Assembly: GCA_016929465.1 (NCBI GenBank)
Contig: JAFGIT010000047.1
Span: 1-13,733 of the forward strand
DNA from: JAFGIT01 sp016929465 [NCBI: Candidatus Coatesbacteria bacterium]
Lineage (GTDB): Bacteria > B130-G9
Reading direction: 5' to 3'
Length of the DNA stretch: 13,733 bases
The notes below the pieces were generated by a model that had not been told where the DNA came from, made no database searches, and worked only from the letters and a program-made list of their open reading frames with translations. The translations under genes were made by a program, and so were the position numbers. Below, piece by piece: positions 1 to 6,946 of this stretch. How positions within the stretch are numbered: the first letter of the stretch is position 1; the number at the start of each line of letters is the position of its first letter.

Positions 1-217
1 CACTTCCGGTCGAACCGGAGCCGAGGACCGAATGACCTCCGCCCAATCGGACCCGCAGTCCGTTCGCCGCGTCCAGAATGGCTTTGATGGAGTCCCCCGA
101 GCTGCGCAGATACACGCCGTCGAGGACGGCGCCACGCTCATCGATCGCCGCCATCTTCACCGTGGTCGAGCCGGCGTCGATACCGATATATATGTTCTTA
201 TCCCTCTGACCTGCCAT
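1..217 (-). CDS. Acyl-CoA dehydratase activase (BadF/BadG/BcrA/BcrD ATPase family), N-terminal part, runs off the left edge
   Basis: The minus-strand frame from the ATG at 217 is open to the window edge, giving 72 codons of an incomplete gene. The N-terminus reads NIYIGIDAGSTTVKMAAID, the phosphate-binding strand-loop-strand of the ASKHA (actin/hexokinase-like) fold as found in activators of 2-hydroxyacyl-CoA dehydratases and benzoyl-CoA reductases. In that family a [4Fe-4S] homodimer uses ATP to push one electron into the dehydratase. The iron-ligating cysteines would lie further downstream and cannot be seen here. An in-frame stop lies upstream, and a TTG four codons before the ATG is the only other start seen. 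The gene lies 34 bp after the lactate permease-like gene on the same strand, so co-transcription is likely. The family is fairly sure from the N-terminus; the substrate is unknown. Confidence 0.78.
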   Translation of the reverse strand, partial: MAGQRDKNIYIGIDAGSTTVKMAAIDERGAVLDGVYLRSSGDSIKAILDAANGLRVRLGGGHSVLGSGSTGS

Positions 218-251
218 TTTCGGTTTCAAGCCCTGAATCTATGAGCGCGCA

Positions 252-1790
252 TCAAAGCGTCCATATTAGTGTGATGAGAGCACAAACCAATGTTATCACA
301 ACCGAGATGGCAATCGTCTTCCGCATGACACTGCCCTCCATCCCAATCCTATCAATGCTAGCCGCGGAATTCTGGAGCTTCGCCGGACACATGACGGTCG
401 CAAGACCAGCTCCGACAGCGCTCGCGGCACCTAAAATCACTCCGCTGAGCCCGATCTTCTCGCCCACCGCCAGGTGTAGGTTCGTGAGCATCGCCACGGC
501 CGATGTCTCGGAGCCGCTGATGAATCCCCCGATTAGGCCCAGAAGCGGGGAAGTGAACGAATAAAACCGACCGAACGCCGATGCACAGAAATCTGCCAGC
601 ACGGCAATCATGCTATGCGATTCCGCAGCCAGCTGCCAGTTAGCGCCCTTGCCGGAGTGATTGTAGATATAAGCGATAGCGAAGTAAATCGCTGCAGCTA
701 AGGCCGGTCTCGGTGCTCTCTTCATCCATTTGCTCAGGGTCATCCTGAGCTGCGCTCGAGTCGGCCTCAATATAGGGAACGAAAGCAGCGTGCTGACGAG
801 TATCCAGAAATACGCCTGCCAGAAGGGACGTAGATACTCCGGGCTTCCCGGAATGATCGTGATCGGTAGGGAGAGCCTCTCAAAGAATCGCTCAAAGAAT
901 GGCAGGCAAGGTGTGTTCGCGAGCGCGCTTGCGACCATCAATATCAACCAGGGAGACACGGCCGCAACGAGTGGCATATTTCGGGACGCAGATCGGCCGC
1001 GGTCAGCCTGGACGCTGGATTCATAGACCTTTCCGCCCTTCGCTTTTACGTAGATCAGCATTGCGCATATAATCCCACCGCCAGCGACAATTCCGGTGAG
1101 AATAGTCATGCCCAATCGACAGCACACCATCGCGGCTGCGCCAGCAACGACGCCCGTTATCACCGCCGGGAGAAGACCGCGTCTCATCATCCTGAAACCG
1201 CCCACCAAATAGAGCATCGCCAGGGCCACACAGACCGTGAGGATGGGCGCGAAATTCGCGAAGATGGCCCCGGCCGCGTCGATGTTTATCCCGGTCATGT
1301 GAGCGAAGACGACGAGCGGTATCGCGAGTATCGCATACGAGCAAAGGGCGTCGAATCCAAGCGTTGGGAGCGCAATAGCCACGAAGGGCGTGAATCCCAG
1401 TGATAGCATGATTGGGGGCAATATGGAGAACGGCAGCAGCCCCACAGAGGTCAGAAGCGTCCCGAAACCGATGTTGATGATTATGATCTGGGCGGCCCTC
1501 TCATCTCTTGCGACGCCCTTGATGAGGGCAGAGATGCGGTCGATTGCACCGACCTCCTGCATATAGGTCATCTGCAGTATGGAGAACATGACGACGAGAC
1601 TAATCGGCAGTGAGGCGGTGAGGCCGGACAGGCTGGCCAGTGCTATGACTCTGGCTGGTGTCTCGAAGAAGATCGCCGCTATCCCGGCGGCAAGAAACCA
1701 ACCGACAATCCCCGCCCTATCTGCTGCCATGTGCCTGAACACAAGCAGCAGCAATACGACAATCAGCGGCAGAGTAGCGATCAACGCCAT
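252..1790 (-). CDS. L-lactate permease (LctP/LldP) family carrier
   Basis: The product is about 512 residues and almost entirely hydrophobic, with a dozen or more predicted membrane segments. The arrangement resembles the lactate permease family: an N-terminal helix pair, a SLVVMFSILQ segment followed by an amphipathic loop, the region FGTLLTSVGLLPFSILPPI, and near the C-terminus a SETSAV motif followed by an SAVGAGLATVM helix. Those correspond to the GxDTSSN-like motif and the following small-residue helix of LldP. The family imports lactate or related 2-hydroxy acids by proton symport; the actual substrate here is inferred. I chose the ATG at 1790 because AAGGG sits about 10 bases upstream. 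A GTG directly before it and a TTG at 1811 are alternatives. It lies between the sodium symporter gene (84-105 bp gap, depending on start) and the activase gene (34 bp). Confidence 0.78.
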   Translation of the reverse strand: MALIATLPLIVVLLLLVFRHMAADRAGIVGWFLAAGIAAIFFETPARVIALASLSGLTASLPISLVVMFSILQMTYMQEVGAIDRISALIKGVARDERAAQIIIINIGFGTLLTSVGLLPFSILPPIMLSLGFTPFVAIALPTLGFDALCSYAILAIPLVVFAHMTGINIDAAGAIFANFAPILTVCVALAMLYLVGGFRMMRRGLLPAVITGVVAGAAAMVCCRLGMTILTGIVAGGGIICAMLIYVKAKGGKVYESSVQADRGRSASRNMPLVAAVSPWLILMVASALANTPCLPFFERFFERLSLPITIIPGSPEYLRPFWQAYFWILVSTLLSFPILRPTRAQLRMTLSKWMKRAPRPALAAAIYFAIAYIYNHSGKGANWQLAAESHSMIAVLADFCASAFGRFYSFTSPLLGLIGGFISGSETSAVAMLTNLHLAVGEKIGLSGVILGAASAVGAGLATVMCPAKLQNSAASIDRIGMEGSVMRKTIAISVVITLVCALITLIWTL

Positions 1791-1895
1791 CACTCTGCCG
1801 CCCTTTTCCAAGCTTTCGATGCCCCAGATGATGGATGGCCGATCATCGTTACCAAACCGGCAGAGAGAATTCTAAATTCGAGGCCAGAATGTCCC

Positions 1896-3362
1896 TCAGA
1901 TCGCGTAGCCGTTCTTCGTGTCCTTTGGCCTGAACAGGCTCTCCACCCACACTACAATTGGCAGAACGATCATCGAGATGATCATGCCGGCGGAGGCGAT
2001 CTGCGGAACCATAGCCGCTGAGTCTGTCAGCGCATACCAGATCAGGGTAGTCCCGAGACCAACGAACGAACTGACTATCGCGCTGAGCTTGGTCGCTTTC
2101 TTCCATAGTAGGCCATATACAAAGGGCGCCAGGAATACCGCCGCCACCGCACCCCATGATATCGAGAGCATCGTGACGATTATCGCGGGTTTCTTGAGCG
2201 CGATTATCACGGAGAGAAATATCACGACGAGACATATCGCGCGCATCGGGAGAACGAGCTTCTTCTCGTGGTCGCCTTTGCCGAAGAATCCCTGGTACAA
2301 ATCCTTCACGATGGAAGAGCTCGACACGAGGACCAACGCCGCAAGGGTGGACATTGATGCGGCGAATACAAGCAGGAGGATAATCACCCCCAGGACTTCT
2401 GGAACGAATTGCTTAATCATCACGGGCATGAGCTTATCGACAGCAGCCTTTCCGCCTTTGAATAGTGTGGGATGACTCTCCGCTGAGATGAAGACCCTCG
2501 TTAGTGCCCCCGAATAGTATGCCCCGAATGTGATAATCAAGGCGAAGAGCGTGGCGACGATTGTGCCAATCTTGACCGACTTCTCGTCCTTGATGCCATA
2601 GAATTTCTGCACCAACTGCGGCATGGCGAACGGTGCAACGGATGTCAGGAAGACCAGCGCCATGATCGGGCGCCATCCAGCCGGTCCCCAGATCGACGTC
2701 AGTTCGGGATTGATTGAATTCAGCCTCTCGAGGATGTTGGATACTCCACCAGCCTTCGCGGTGAACATCCCAATCATTATGAGGATACCCGCGATCATGA
2801 TCATCCCCTGGAATATATCAACGACCGTAATGGCCTTATAGCCGCCCATGATCAGGTATATCGCAGTCAGTATCGCCATGGCGAAGAGGATGTAGCTGTA
2901 CGAGACATTGAAGTTGATCTCGAACAGGTAGCTCAAGCCCATGTACACCGAGGCGGAGTATGGAATGAGAAACACGAATATGCATATTGCCGAGTAGGCC
3001 TTCAGAAACCTCGACTGATAGCGGGCCTCTAAGTACTCGGGCATAGTATGCACGCCCATCTGCTGGGTCGCCCGCATGATTCTCCCGCCCAGTAATTTCC
3101 ACACCAGGAAGGTGCCGACGATAGTGTTCCCCAGCGCCACCCACAGCGAAGCCATTCCGAATCCCCATCCAATCTTGCCGGCAAAGCCTATGATCAACAC
3201 GGCGCTGAAGTATGCAGTACCATAGGTAAATGCGGTCAGCCAGGGACCAACGGTCCTGTTGGCGAGGAAGAAATCGCCGAAGGTCTTGGTCCTCTTCATC
3301 GACTTGTAGCCGATGAAAAGTATCACTATGACGTAGATTGCAAGAACGATGATTCTGTACAT
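1896..3362 (-). CDS. Sodium:solute symporter (SSS family)
   Basis: The product is about 488 residues with some 12-13 hydrophobic segments, the normal size for the SSS/SLC5 family (PutP, PanF and relatives). The start region matches well: a first helix, then KTFGDFFLANRTVGPWLTAF, which is the usual 'DFFLAgR..GpW.tA.t' signature. The mid-protein GGYKAITVVDIFQGMIM is the family's G-G-x-x-A...D-x-x-Q motif. It would import a carboxylate, amino acid or vitamin with sodium; the substrate cannot be read from sequence. The ATG at 3362 gives a canonical N-terminus and has GGAAAGGA upstream. The frame stays open to 3509 and that extension contains a hydrophobic stretch, but it lies outside the family boundary. 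This is the first gene of a minus-strand set with the lactate permease-like carrier and the activase. Confidence 0.92.
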   Translation of the reverse strand: MYRIIVLAIYVIVILFIGYKSMKRTKTFGDFFLANRTVGPWLTAFTYGTAYFSAVLIIGFAGKIGWGFGMASLWVALGNTIVGTFLVWKLLGGRIMRATQQMGVHTMPEYLEARYQSRFLKAYSAICIFVFLIPYSASVYMGLSYLFEINFNVSYSYILFAMAILTAIYLIMGGYKAITVVDIFQGMIMIAGILIMIGMFTAKAGGVSNILERLNSINPELTSIWGPAGWRPIMALVFLTSVAPFAMPQLVQKFYGIKDEKSVKIGTIVATLFALIITFGAYYSGALTRVFISAESHPTLFKGGKAAVDKLMPVMIKQFVPEVLGVIILLLVFAASMSTLAALVLVSSSSIVKDLYQGFFGKGDHEKKLVLPMRAICLVVIFLSVIIALKKPAIIVTMLSISWGAVAAVFLAPFVYGLLWKKATKLSAIVSSFVGLGTTLIWYALTDSAAMVPQIASAGMIISMIVLPIVVWVESLFRPKDTKNGYAI

Positions 3363-3640
3363 CTCTTCAGTGTCCTTTCCATCAAATACGAACAAAAAGA
3401 AATCCGTCGACCAACGAGCGTGAGCTGATTTATGGTGCACGAAAAAGGTAAGATAGCAAAGAAGTCCGACATAGCCAAGTAAAGCGTTGCCAGGGATTTG
3501 GCCCAGCACTATCCATCTATATGGGAGTCAAAATCTTAACGCTGGCTCCTGCAGAGATTGGGTCCTTTCATTAAGGTGTTCTCCCCCGGACGAGGGGCAG
3601 TCAATCACTCTCGAAATCGCCGAAGGGAGTAAAAATGGCG

Positions 3641-3678
3641 GGGGCGGGAGTTCCACCGAGAGGCTTCCTTCCCGCCCC
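3641..3678 (-). terminator. GC-rich hairpin with T-run on the minus strand (possible terminator or attenuator)
   Basis: GGGGCGGGA (3641-3649) pairs perfectly with TCCCGCCCC (3670-3678), a 9-bp stem with a 20-base loop. Read on the minus strand the stem is followed within five bases by TTTTT (3635-3631), as in an intrinsic terminator. On the plus strand it is followed by A-rich sequence, so it would not terminate there. Because the next minus-strand gene starts about 280 bases further on, it would act either as the end of an unseen minus-strand transcript or as an attenuator in the symporter leader. Confidence 0.4.
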
Positions 3679-3909
3679 AAAAACCACAAACCAAAAGGAG
3701 GGTAACACGCCGCATGGATCTCCGGGGCTGGAAACCCACACGGTCTATGAGGCTATCTATATCTAAAACAACCACCATGCCTCCAAGGTTTCTTGATGAG
3801 GTAGTGATATTCGAAAGAACAGATCGCGACGACGTACACTCATTTGTGTCGGTCAGCTCTGCCGTTCCCAGTTGTCCAGGGCTCTTATATATCTTGTACT
3901 GAAAGCCCT

Positions 3910-3937
3910 TTGACTAAAAGACCGCCTCTGCTATTAT
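3910..3937 (+). promoter_or_regulatory. Candidate sigma-70 promoter for the DUF4870 gene
   Basis: TTGACT (3910-3915) and TATTAT (3932-3937) each match the consensus at five of six positions and are 16 bases apart. The expected start of transcription lies about 75-80 bases before the ATG at 4022. A 6-bp inverted repeat ends directly at the -35 box and could be an operator or chance. Confidence 0.45.
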
Positions 3938-4021
3938 CACAATGGAATCACCCCCTGGAAGTTCCATGATTGTCTCTCCGGAGACAGCCAATACATTTTT
4001 AGGAGTGATATAAGTGACGCC

Positions 4022-4453
4022 ATGAAGGATGAAGACAATTTCGAATCTCGGACCAAAAATGGTCAACGGCCCACAGAGGAATCATCTCAATCAATCAATT
4101 CAATAACCGGGATGTCAGACGAACAGGCCAGAGGGTGGGCGATGCTCTGCCACCTGGGCGCGTTCGCGGGAGTGGTTTTTCCATTCGGTAATATCATCTT
4201 GCCATTAGTTTTCTGGATCATACGAAAGGACGAATCGGCATTCGTAGATGACCAGGGGAAGGAATCCCTGAATTTCCAAATTTCGCTTTCAATTTACTTC
4301 ATCATCGCCGGGCTGCTCGGTCTCATATTGATCGGGTTTTTCATGTTGCCCATTATTGGTGTTTTCGGAGTGATTTGTGTCATAATTGCCGCTATGAAGG
4401 CAAACAAGGGCGAGAAATACCGCTATCCCCTCTGCATAAGGTTCATTAAGTAG
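4022..4453 (+). CDS. DUF4870 (Tic20-like) small membrane protein
   Basis: This 143-residue protein has a polar N-terminal tail (about residues 1-30) and then the DUF4870 pattern: a WAMLCHLGAFAG helix, the PFGNIILPLVFWIIRKDES segment, the highly conserved FVDDQGKESLNFQIS loop, two further hydrophobic helices, and a KANKGEKYRYPLCIRFIK tail. The function of this family is not established; it is a small integral membrane protein with distant similarity to Tic20. The ATG at 4022 has only a distant AGGAG (4001-4005), so the Met at residue 31 (GMSDEQARGW), just before the conserved domain, is a possible alternative start. The gene stands alone: its stop is followed by a strong inverted repeat and a gap of 225 bp. 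Confidence 0.9.
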   Translation: MKDEDNFESRTKNGQRPTEESSQSINSITGMSDEQARGWAMLCHLGAFAGVVFPFGNIILPLVFWIIRKDESAFVDDQGKESLNFQISLSIYFIIAGLLGLILIGFFMLPIIGVFGVICVIIAAMKANKGEKYRYPLCIRFIK

Positions 4454-4503
4454 AGCGAGCGGCCGGGGCTCGCCCCGGGCCATGGAGGTCATAGCCTCGC
4501 TCT
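4452..4503 (+). repeat. Nested inverted repeat directly after the DUF4870 gene
   Basis: AGAGCGAG (4452-4459) pairs with CTCGCTCT (4496-4503) and encloses a second hairpin, CCGGGG-CTCG-CCCCGG (4463-4478). The outer arm overlaps the TAG stop codon. There is no T-run on the 3' side, so it is not a textbook intrinsic terminator, but its place directly after a stop suggests transcript ending or protection of the 3' end. Confidence 0.5.
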
Positions 4504-4678
4504 TCTCATCAGGGACAGCTGCATCCCGGAAAACTCGAGTGTGCATGAAACCCATTGAATTAGTGGACGATTTGGGGGTGGCAATCGTATCGGCCTGGGG
4601 TATATACTCACACTGAGGCGCAGGTTGGATGAGGTGCGCCACCATATCAGAACCATTCCAAAGAGGCGGAGAGGATAG

Positions 4679-5908
4679 ATGATGGCCAGGGTCTTCAAAT
4701 TAGTCGCCATTCTATGCGCTTTGATGCTTACAGCATCCTGCTCAATTACTATCACCTGTGGCGATTCAGACCACGACGACGATGAACAGGTGTGCAAGGG
4801 ACGTCCCTGCAAGAAGGAGCAGCCATGCGACGAGAAGAGCGGGCCCCAGGCTGGGAAGAAGCCTGGACAGAAGGGGCTCTACGACCCGAAAACCGGGGCA
4901 TTTCTAGATTTCGACCTCAAGGAGCTGGAGAAGCGCGCGAGGGAGGCCTACGAGGCTGGCGAGTACGAAAAGGCCGCTCGCCTTTATTTGAATTTACTCA
5001 GACGGAATATCACCGATGGCGGCAACATCTACAATCTCGCTTGCTGCTATGGGCTTCTTGGCAAGCCAAAACTCGCCGCGAATTTCCTCGAGCGCGCATA
5101 TAAGGCGGGATTCAACGATGTCGAGTGGATAAAGTTCGATCCCGACTTCGAAAAGGTCAGGGACAGCGAGGAGTTCCAATCGACGATCGCCTGTTTAGAA
5201 GGGCAGGCGAAGAGGAAATCGGAGGGCGCTGGCAAACCGATATATATAAGCGCCGAGGCGGAGTTCCGGTGCCGCGTGATGCTCCCCGACGGCTTTGACC
5301 CGAATAAGACGTACCCACTTCTCGTGGGGCTGCATGGCTACGGGAGTGATCCCGAGAATTTTGCCGGGCTCTGGAAGCGCTTCGACAACCCGCAGTTCAT
5401 CTATGCGGTTCCCCAGGCTCCCTATCCCTATCTGCGGGGAAATGAGCAGGGCTACAGCTGGAGCGCCCCGCTTCCGGATGACGATCCGGCAGGCGAGCGG
5501 TCGAAGCTCGAATCCGAGGAATACGTCGCCAAGCTCGTCAAGCATCTGAAGAAAGAATACAAAGTCGGCGATACTTACCTGCTGGGCTTCTCGCAGGGGT
5601 GTGGGATGACCTATACAACGGGGATCAAGTACCATGAGCTCTTCAAGGGCCTGATATGCTTCGGGGGATGGTTCTCCAAGGATTGGCTCGTCGATAAGGC
5701 GGGCATCGACCTGAAGGAGATGAACGACCTGCGCGTCTTCATCGCTCACGGCAGCAAGGATACGCTGGTGAAGATCGAGGAAGGTGAGAAGGCCAAGGAT
5801 ATACTCAAGGAGTACGGCTACAACGTCACCTTCTACGTGTTCGATGGCGCGCACGCCGTCCCTGAGCAAGCATTGCGAGAGGCGCAGAGCTGGATGGGTC
5901 TGAATTAG
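4679..5908 (+). CDS. Lipoprotein: TPR-like segment fused to an alpha/beta-hydrolase (phospholipase/carboxylesterase type)
   Basis: The 409-residue product starts with a signal peptide ending in a lipobox-like LTASC, so Cys21 is the likely lipidated residue and the protein should be membrane-anchored outside the cytoplasm. Next comes an acidic, cysteine-containing linker (about 28-66), then a helical TPR-like segment (about 80-170, AYEAGEYEKAARLYLNLLRR and NLACCYGLLGKPKLAANFLE), then an alpha/beta-hydrolase domain (about 188-405). The catalytic triad is visible: Ser305 in GFSQG, Asp361 in HGSKD, and His392 in GAHAVP; the HGYGSDPEN loop (about 219-227) forms the oxyanion side. The relatives are esterases of the carboxylesterase/phospholipase 2 group. 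The substrate is unknown. Two ATGs follow each other; GGAGAGGA lies just before the first. It is monocistronic in appearance, with a small terminator-like hairpin after its stop. Confidence 0.82.
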   Translation: MMARVFKLVAILCALMLTASCSITITCGDSDHDDDEQVCKGRPCKKEQPCDEKSGPQAGKKPGQKGLYDPKTGAFLDFDLKELEKRAREAYEAGEYEKAARLYLNLLRRNITDGGNIYNLACCYGLLGKPKLAANFLERAYKAGFNDVEWIKFDPDFEKVRDSEEFQSTIACLEGQAKRKSEGAGKPIYISAEAEFRCRVMLPDGFDPNKTYPLLVGLHGYGSDPENFAGLWKRFDNPQFIYAVPQAPYPYLRGNEQGYSWSAPLPDDDPAGERSKLESEEYVAKLVKHLKKEYKVGDTYLLGFSQGCGMTYTTGIKYHELFKGLICFGGWFSKDWLVDKAGIDLKEMNDLRVFIAHGSKDTLVKIEEGEKAKDILKEYGYNVTFYVFDGAHAVPEQALREAQSWMGLN

Positions 5909-5922
5909 GAGCAGGAACATAT

Positions 5923-5939
5923 TCGCCGTCGGCGATTTT
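5923..5939 (+). terminator. Short intrinsic terminator-like hairpin
   Basis: TCGCC (5923-5927), loop GTC, GGCGA (5931-5935), then TTTT (5936-5939). It lies 14 bases after the lipoprotein stop. The stem is only 5 bp and the T-run is short, so it would be a weak terminator. Confidence 0.4.
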
Positions 5940-5984
5940 GGATAGCTTGAATTAACGGATAAGGCGACAATATAAGAGGGTGCT

Positions 5985-6458
5985 ATGGATTACCGATATG
6001 ACTCGCCTTGTGGGATTTACTGCGGTGCCTGCGGGATCCTGAAAGATCTCCGGGCGGGGCGACATGAAGAGCGTGCAAGGCAAATGAATATGCCACCAGA
6101 GGAGCTGAAGTGCGCGGGATGCAAGACGGATACGATAGCTGACTTCTGCGTAGGCTGCAAATTCCGAGACTGCACGAAGGAGAAGGGGATCGAGTTCTGC
6201 TTCGATTGCGATGAGTTCCCCTGCGCTGAGCTCGTCGCCTTCAGGAATGACAAATGGCCACACCACTCGACCGTTCTGAATAATCTCGATACAATAAAGG
6301 AAGAGGGGGTCGCGGAGTGGCTCGTGAGGCAGAAGAAGCGATGGAGCTGCCCCGAGTGCGGCGAGTCATTCACCTGGTATGAGAGCCAATGCGAAGCATG
6401 CGGCGCGACGCTATATGACTGCCGCAAAGAGGATGAGGACCTGAAGAGAGAGAGATAG
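5985..6458 (+). CDS. DUF3795 cysteine-rich protein with C-terminal zinc ribbon (copy 1)
   Basis: The protein has 157 residues. The N-terminal two thirds match DUF3795: CGIYCGACGI, a helix, CAGCKTD, FCVGCKFRDC and FCFDCDEFPC, ending in the typical LNNLDTIKEEGVAEWL helix. The C-terminus adds a CPECG...CEACG pair that looks like a zinc ribbon. The conserved cysteines suggest metal or Fe-S binding; no biochemical role is established for the family, which is common in anaerobes. The ATG is preceded by AGAGGG at a good distance. The next gene begins two bases after the stop and encodes a paralogue, so the two are co-transcribed and probably arose by tandem duplication. Confidence 0.86.
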   Translation: MDYRYDSPCGIYCGACGILKDLRAGRHEERARQMNMPPEELKCAGCKTDTIADFCVGCKFRDCTKEKGIEFCFDCDEFPCAELVAFRNDKWPHHSTVLNNLDTIKEEGVAEWLVRQKKRWSCPECGESFTWYESQCEACGATLYDCRKEDEDLKRER

Positions 6459-6460
6459 CA

Positions 6461-6946
6461 ATGAACAACGGCAGATACGACTCCTATTGCGGTATTTACT
6501 GCGGCGCTTGTGAGATCGTGCACGAGGAAAGGAACGGTCGCCTGAGTTCCTATGCTGAGACGGCCGGTGTCTCGCCGGACGAAATGTCATGCCATGGCTG
6601 CAAGAGCGATACGATTACGAAGTGTTGCAAAGAATGCGAAGTTAGAGCCTGCGCCATTTCGAAGGGATTCGCGACATGTGCTGAATGCGAGGAGGTTCCT
6701 TGCGAGCTCTTCGCCCCATTCAAGGTCGGAGGTTTTTACCCTCTCTACGTGCTGATGATGAACAACCTCGAGAACATCAAACACGCTGGAATCGAGGAAT
6801 GGCGAGAATCGCGACGAAAGCGATGGAAGTGTGAGGAGTGCGGAACGCCATCTTGGTGGTATCAGAAGGTTTGTGACAATTGCGGGGCGATGCTCGTCGA
6901 TTGCGAGGCGGAGGCCGACAAGATAGAGCGCCGCAATGAGAGTTGA
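6461..6946 (+). CDS. DUF3795 cysteine-rich protein with C-terminal zinc ribbon (copy 2)
   Basis: The 161-residue product is a clear paralogue of the preceding one with the same order of motifs: YCGIYCGACEI, CHGCKSDTI, KCCKECEVRAC, TCAECEEVPC, the NNLENIKHAGIEEW helix, and a C-terminal CEECG...CDNCG ribbon. The sequences have diverged outside the cysteine motifs, so the duplication is not recent. The differences are largest in the helix after the first motif and in the loop before the NNLE helix, which could mean different partners. The stop overlaps the proposed TTG start of the dehydrogenase by four bases, so the three genes 5985-8001 look like one operon. Confidence 0.86.
   Translation: MNNGRYDSYCGIYCGACEIVHEERNGRLSSYAETAGVSPDEMSCHGCKSDTITKCCKECEVRACAISKGFATCAECEEVPCELFAPFKVGGFYPLYVLMMNNLENIKHAGIEEWRESRRKRWKCEECGTPSWWYQKVCDNCGAMLVDCEAEADKIERRNES

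Larger units (their letters stand above)
3363..4021. other. Divergent intergenic region, 659 bp, no convincing gene
   Basis: This region separates the minus-strand transporter genes from the plus-strand genes. It holds a GC-rich hairpin at 3641-3678, a candidate plus-strand promoter at 3910-3937, a 6-bp inverted repeat AGGGCT/AGCCCT (3878-3883 and 3904-3909) just before that promoter, and a small TGTCTC-TCCG-GAGACA hairpin at 3971-3986 followed eight bases later by TTTTT. A plus-strand ORF of 62 codons at 3714-3902 has an AGGAGGG 11 bases upstream, but its translation looks non-protein-like. I do not call it. The minus-strand leader of the symporter could be long and structured, but I could not match it to a riboswitch class. 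Confidence 0.6.

Noticed and set aside
3363-3509. N-terminal extension of the symporter by 49 residues, with a hydrophobic stretch
   Set aside because: The family's first helix starts at the Met at 3362, which has its own ribosome site; an extra helix would be unusual.
3575-3590. TTCTCCCCCGG shared with 12650-12660
   Set aside because: Eleven bases of C-rich sequence, with poorly matched surroundings; most likely chance.
3630-3680. T-box-like GGTGGAAC inside the minus-strand hairpin
   Set aside because: The T-box consensus continues CCGCG, which is absent, and the pairing pattern is wrong: here both arms lie outside the GGTGGAAC.
3487-3705. 72-codon plus-strand ORF
   Set aside because: It lies across the GC hairpin, has no ribosome site, and its sequence looks random.
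3714-3902. 62-codon plus-strand ORF with an AGGAGGG upstream
   Set aside because: The spacing to the ATG is 11 bases and the translation has no domain-like pattern; the purine run can occur by chance in this A/G-rich stretch.
5195-5920. 241-codon minus-strand ORF inside the lipoprotein gene
   Set aside because: It is the antisense of a well-supported gene, with no family features of its own.
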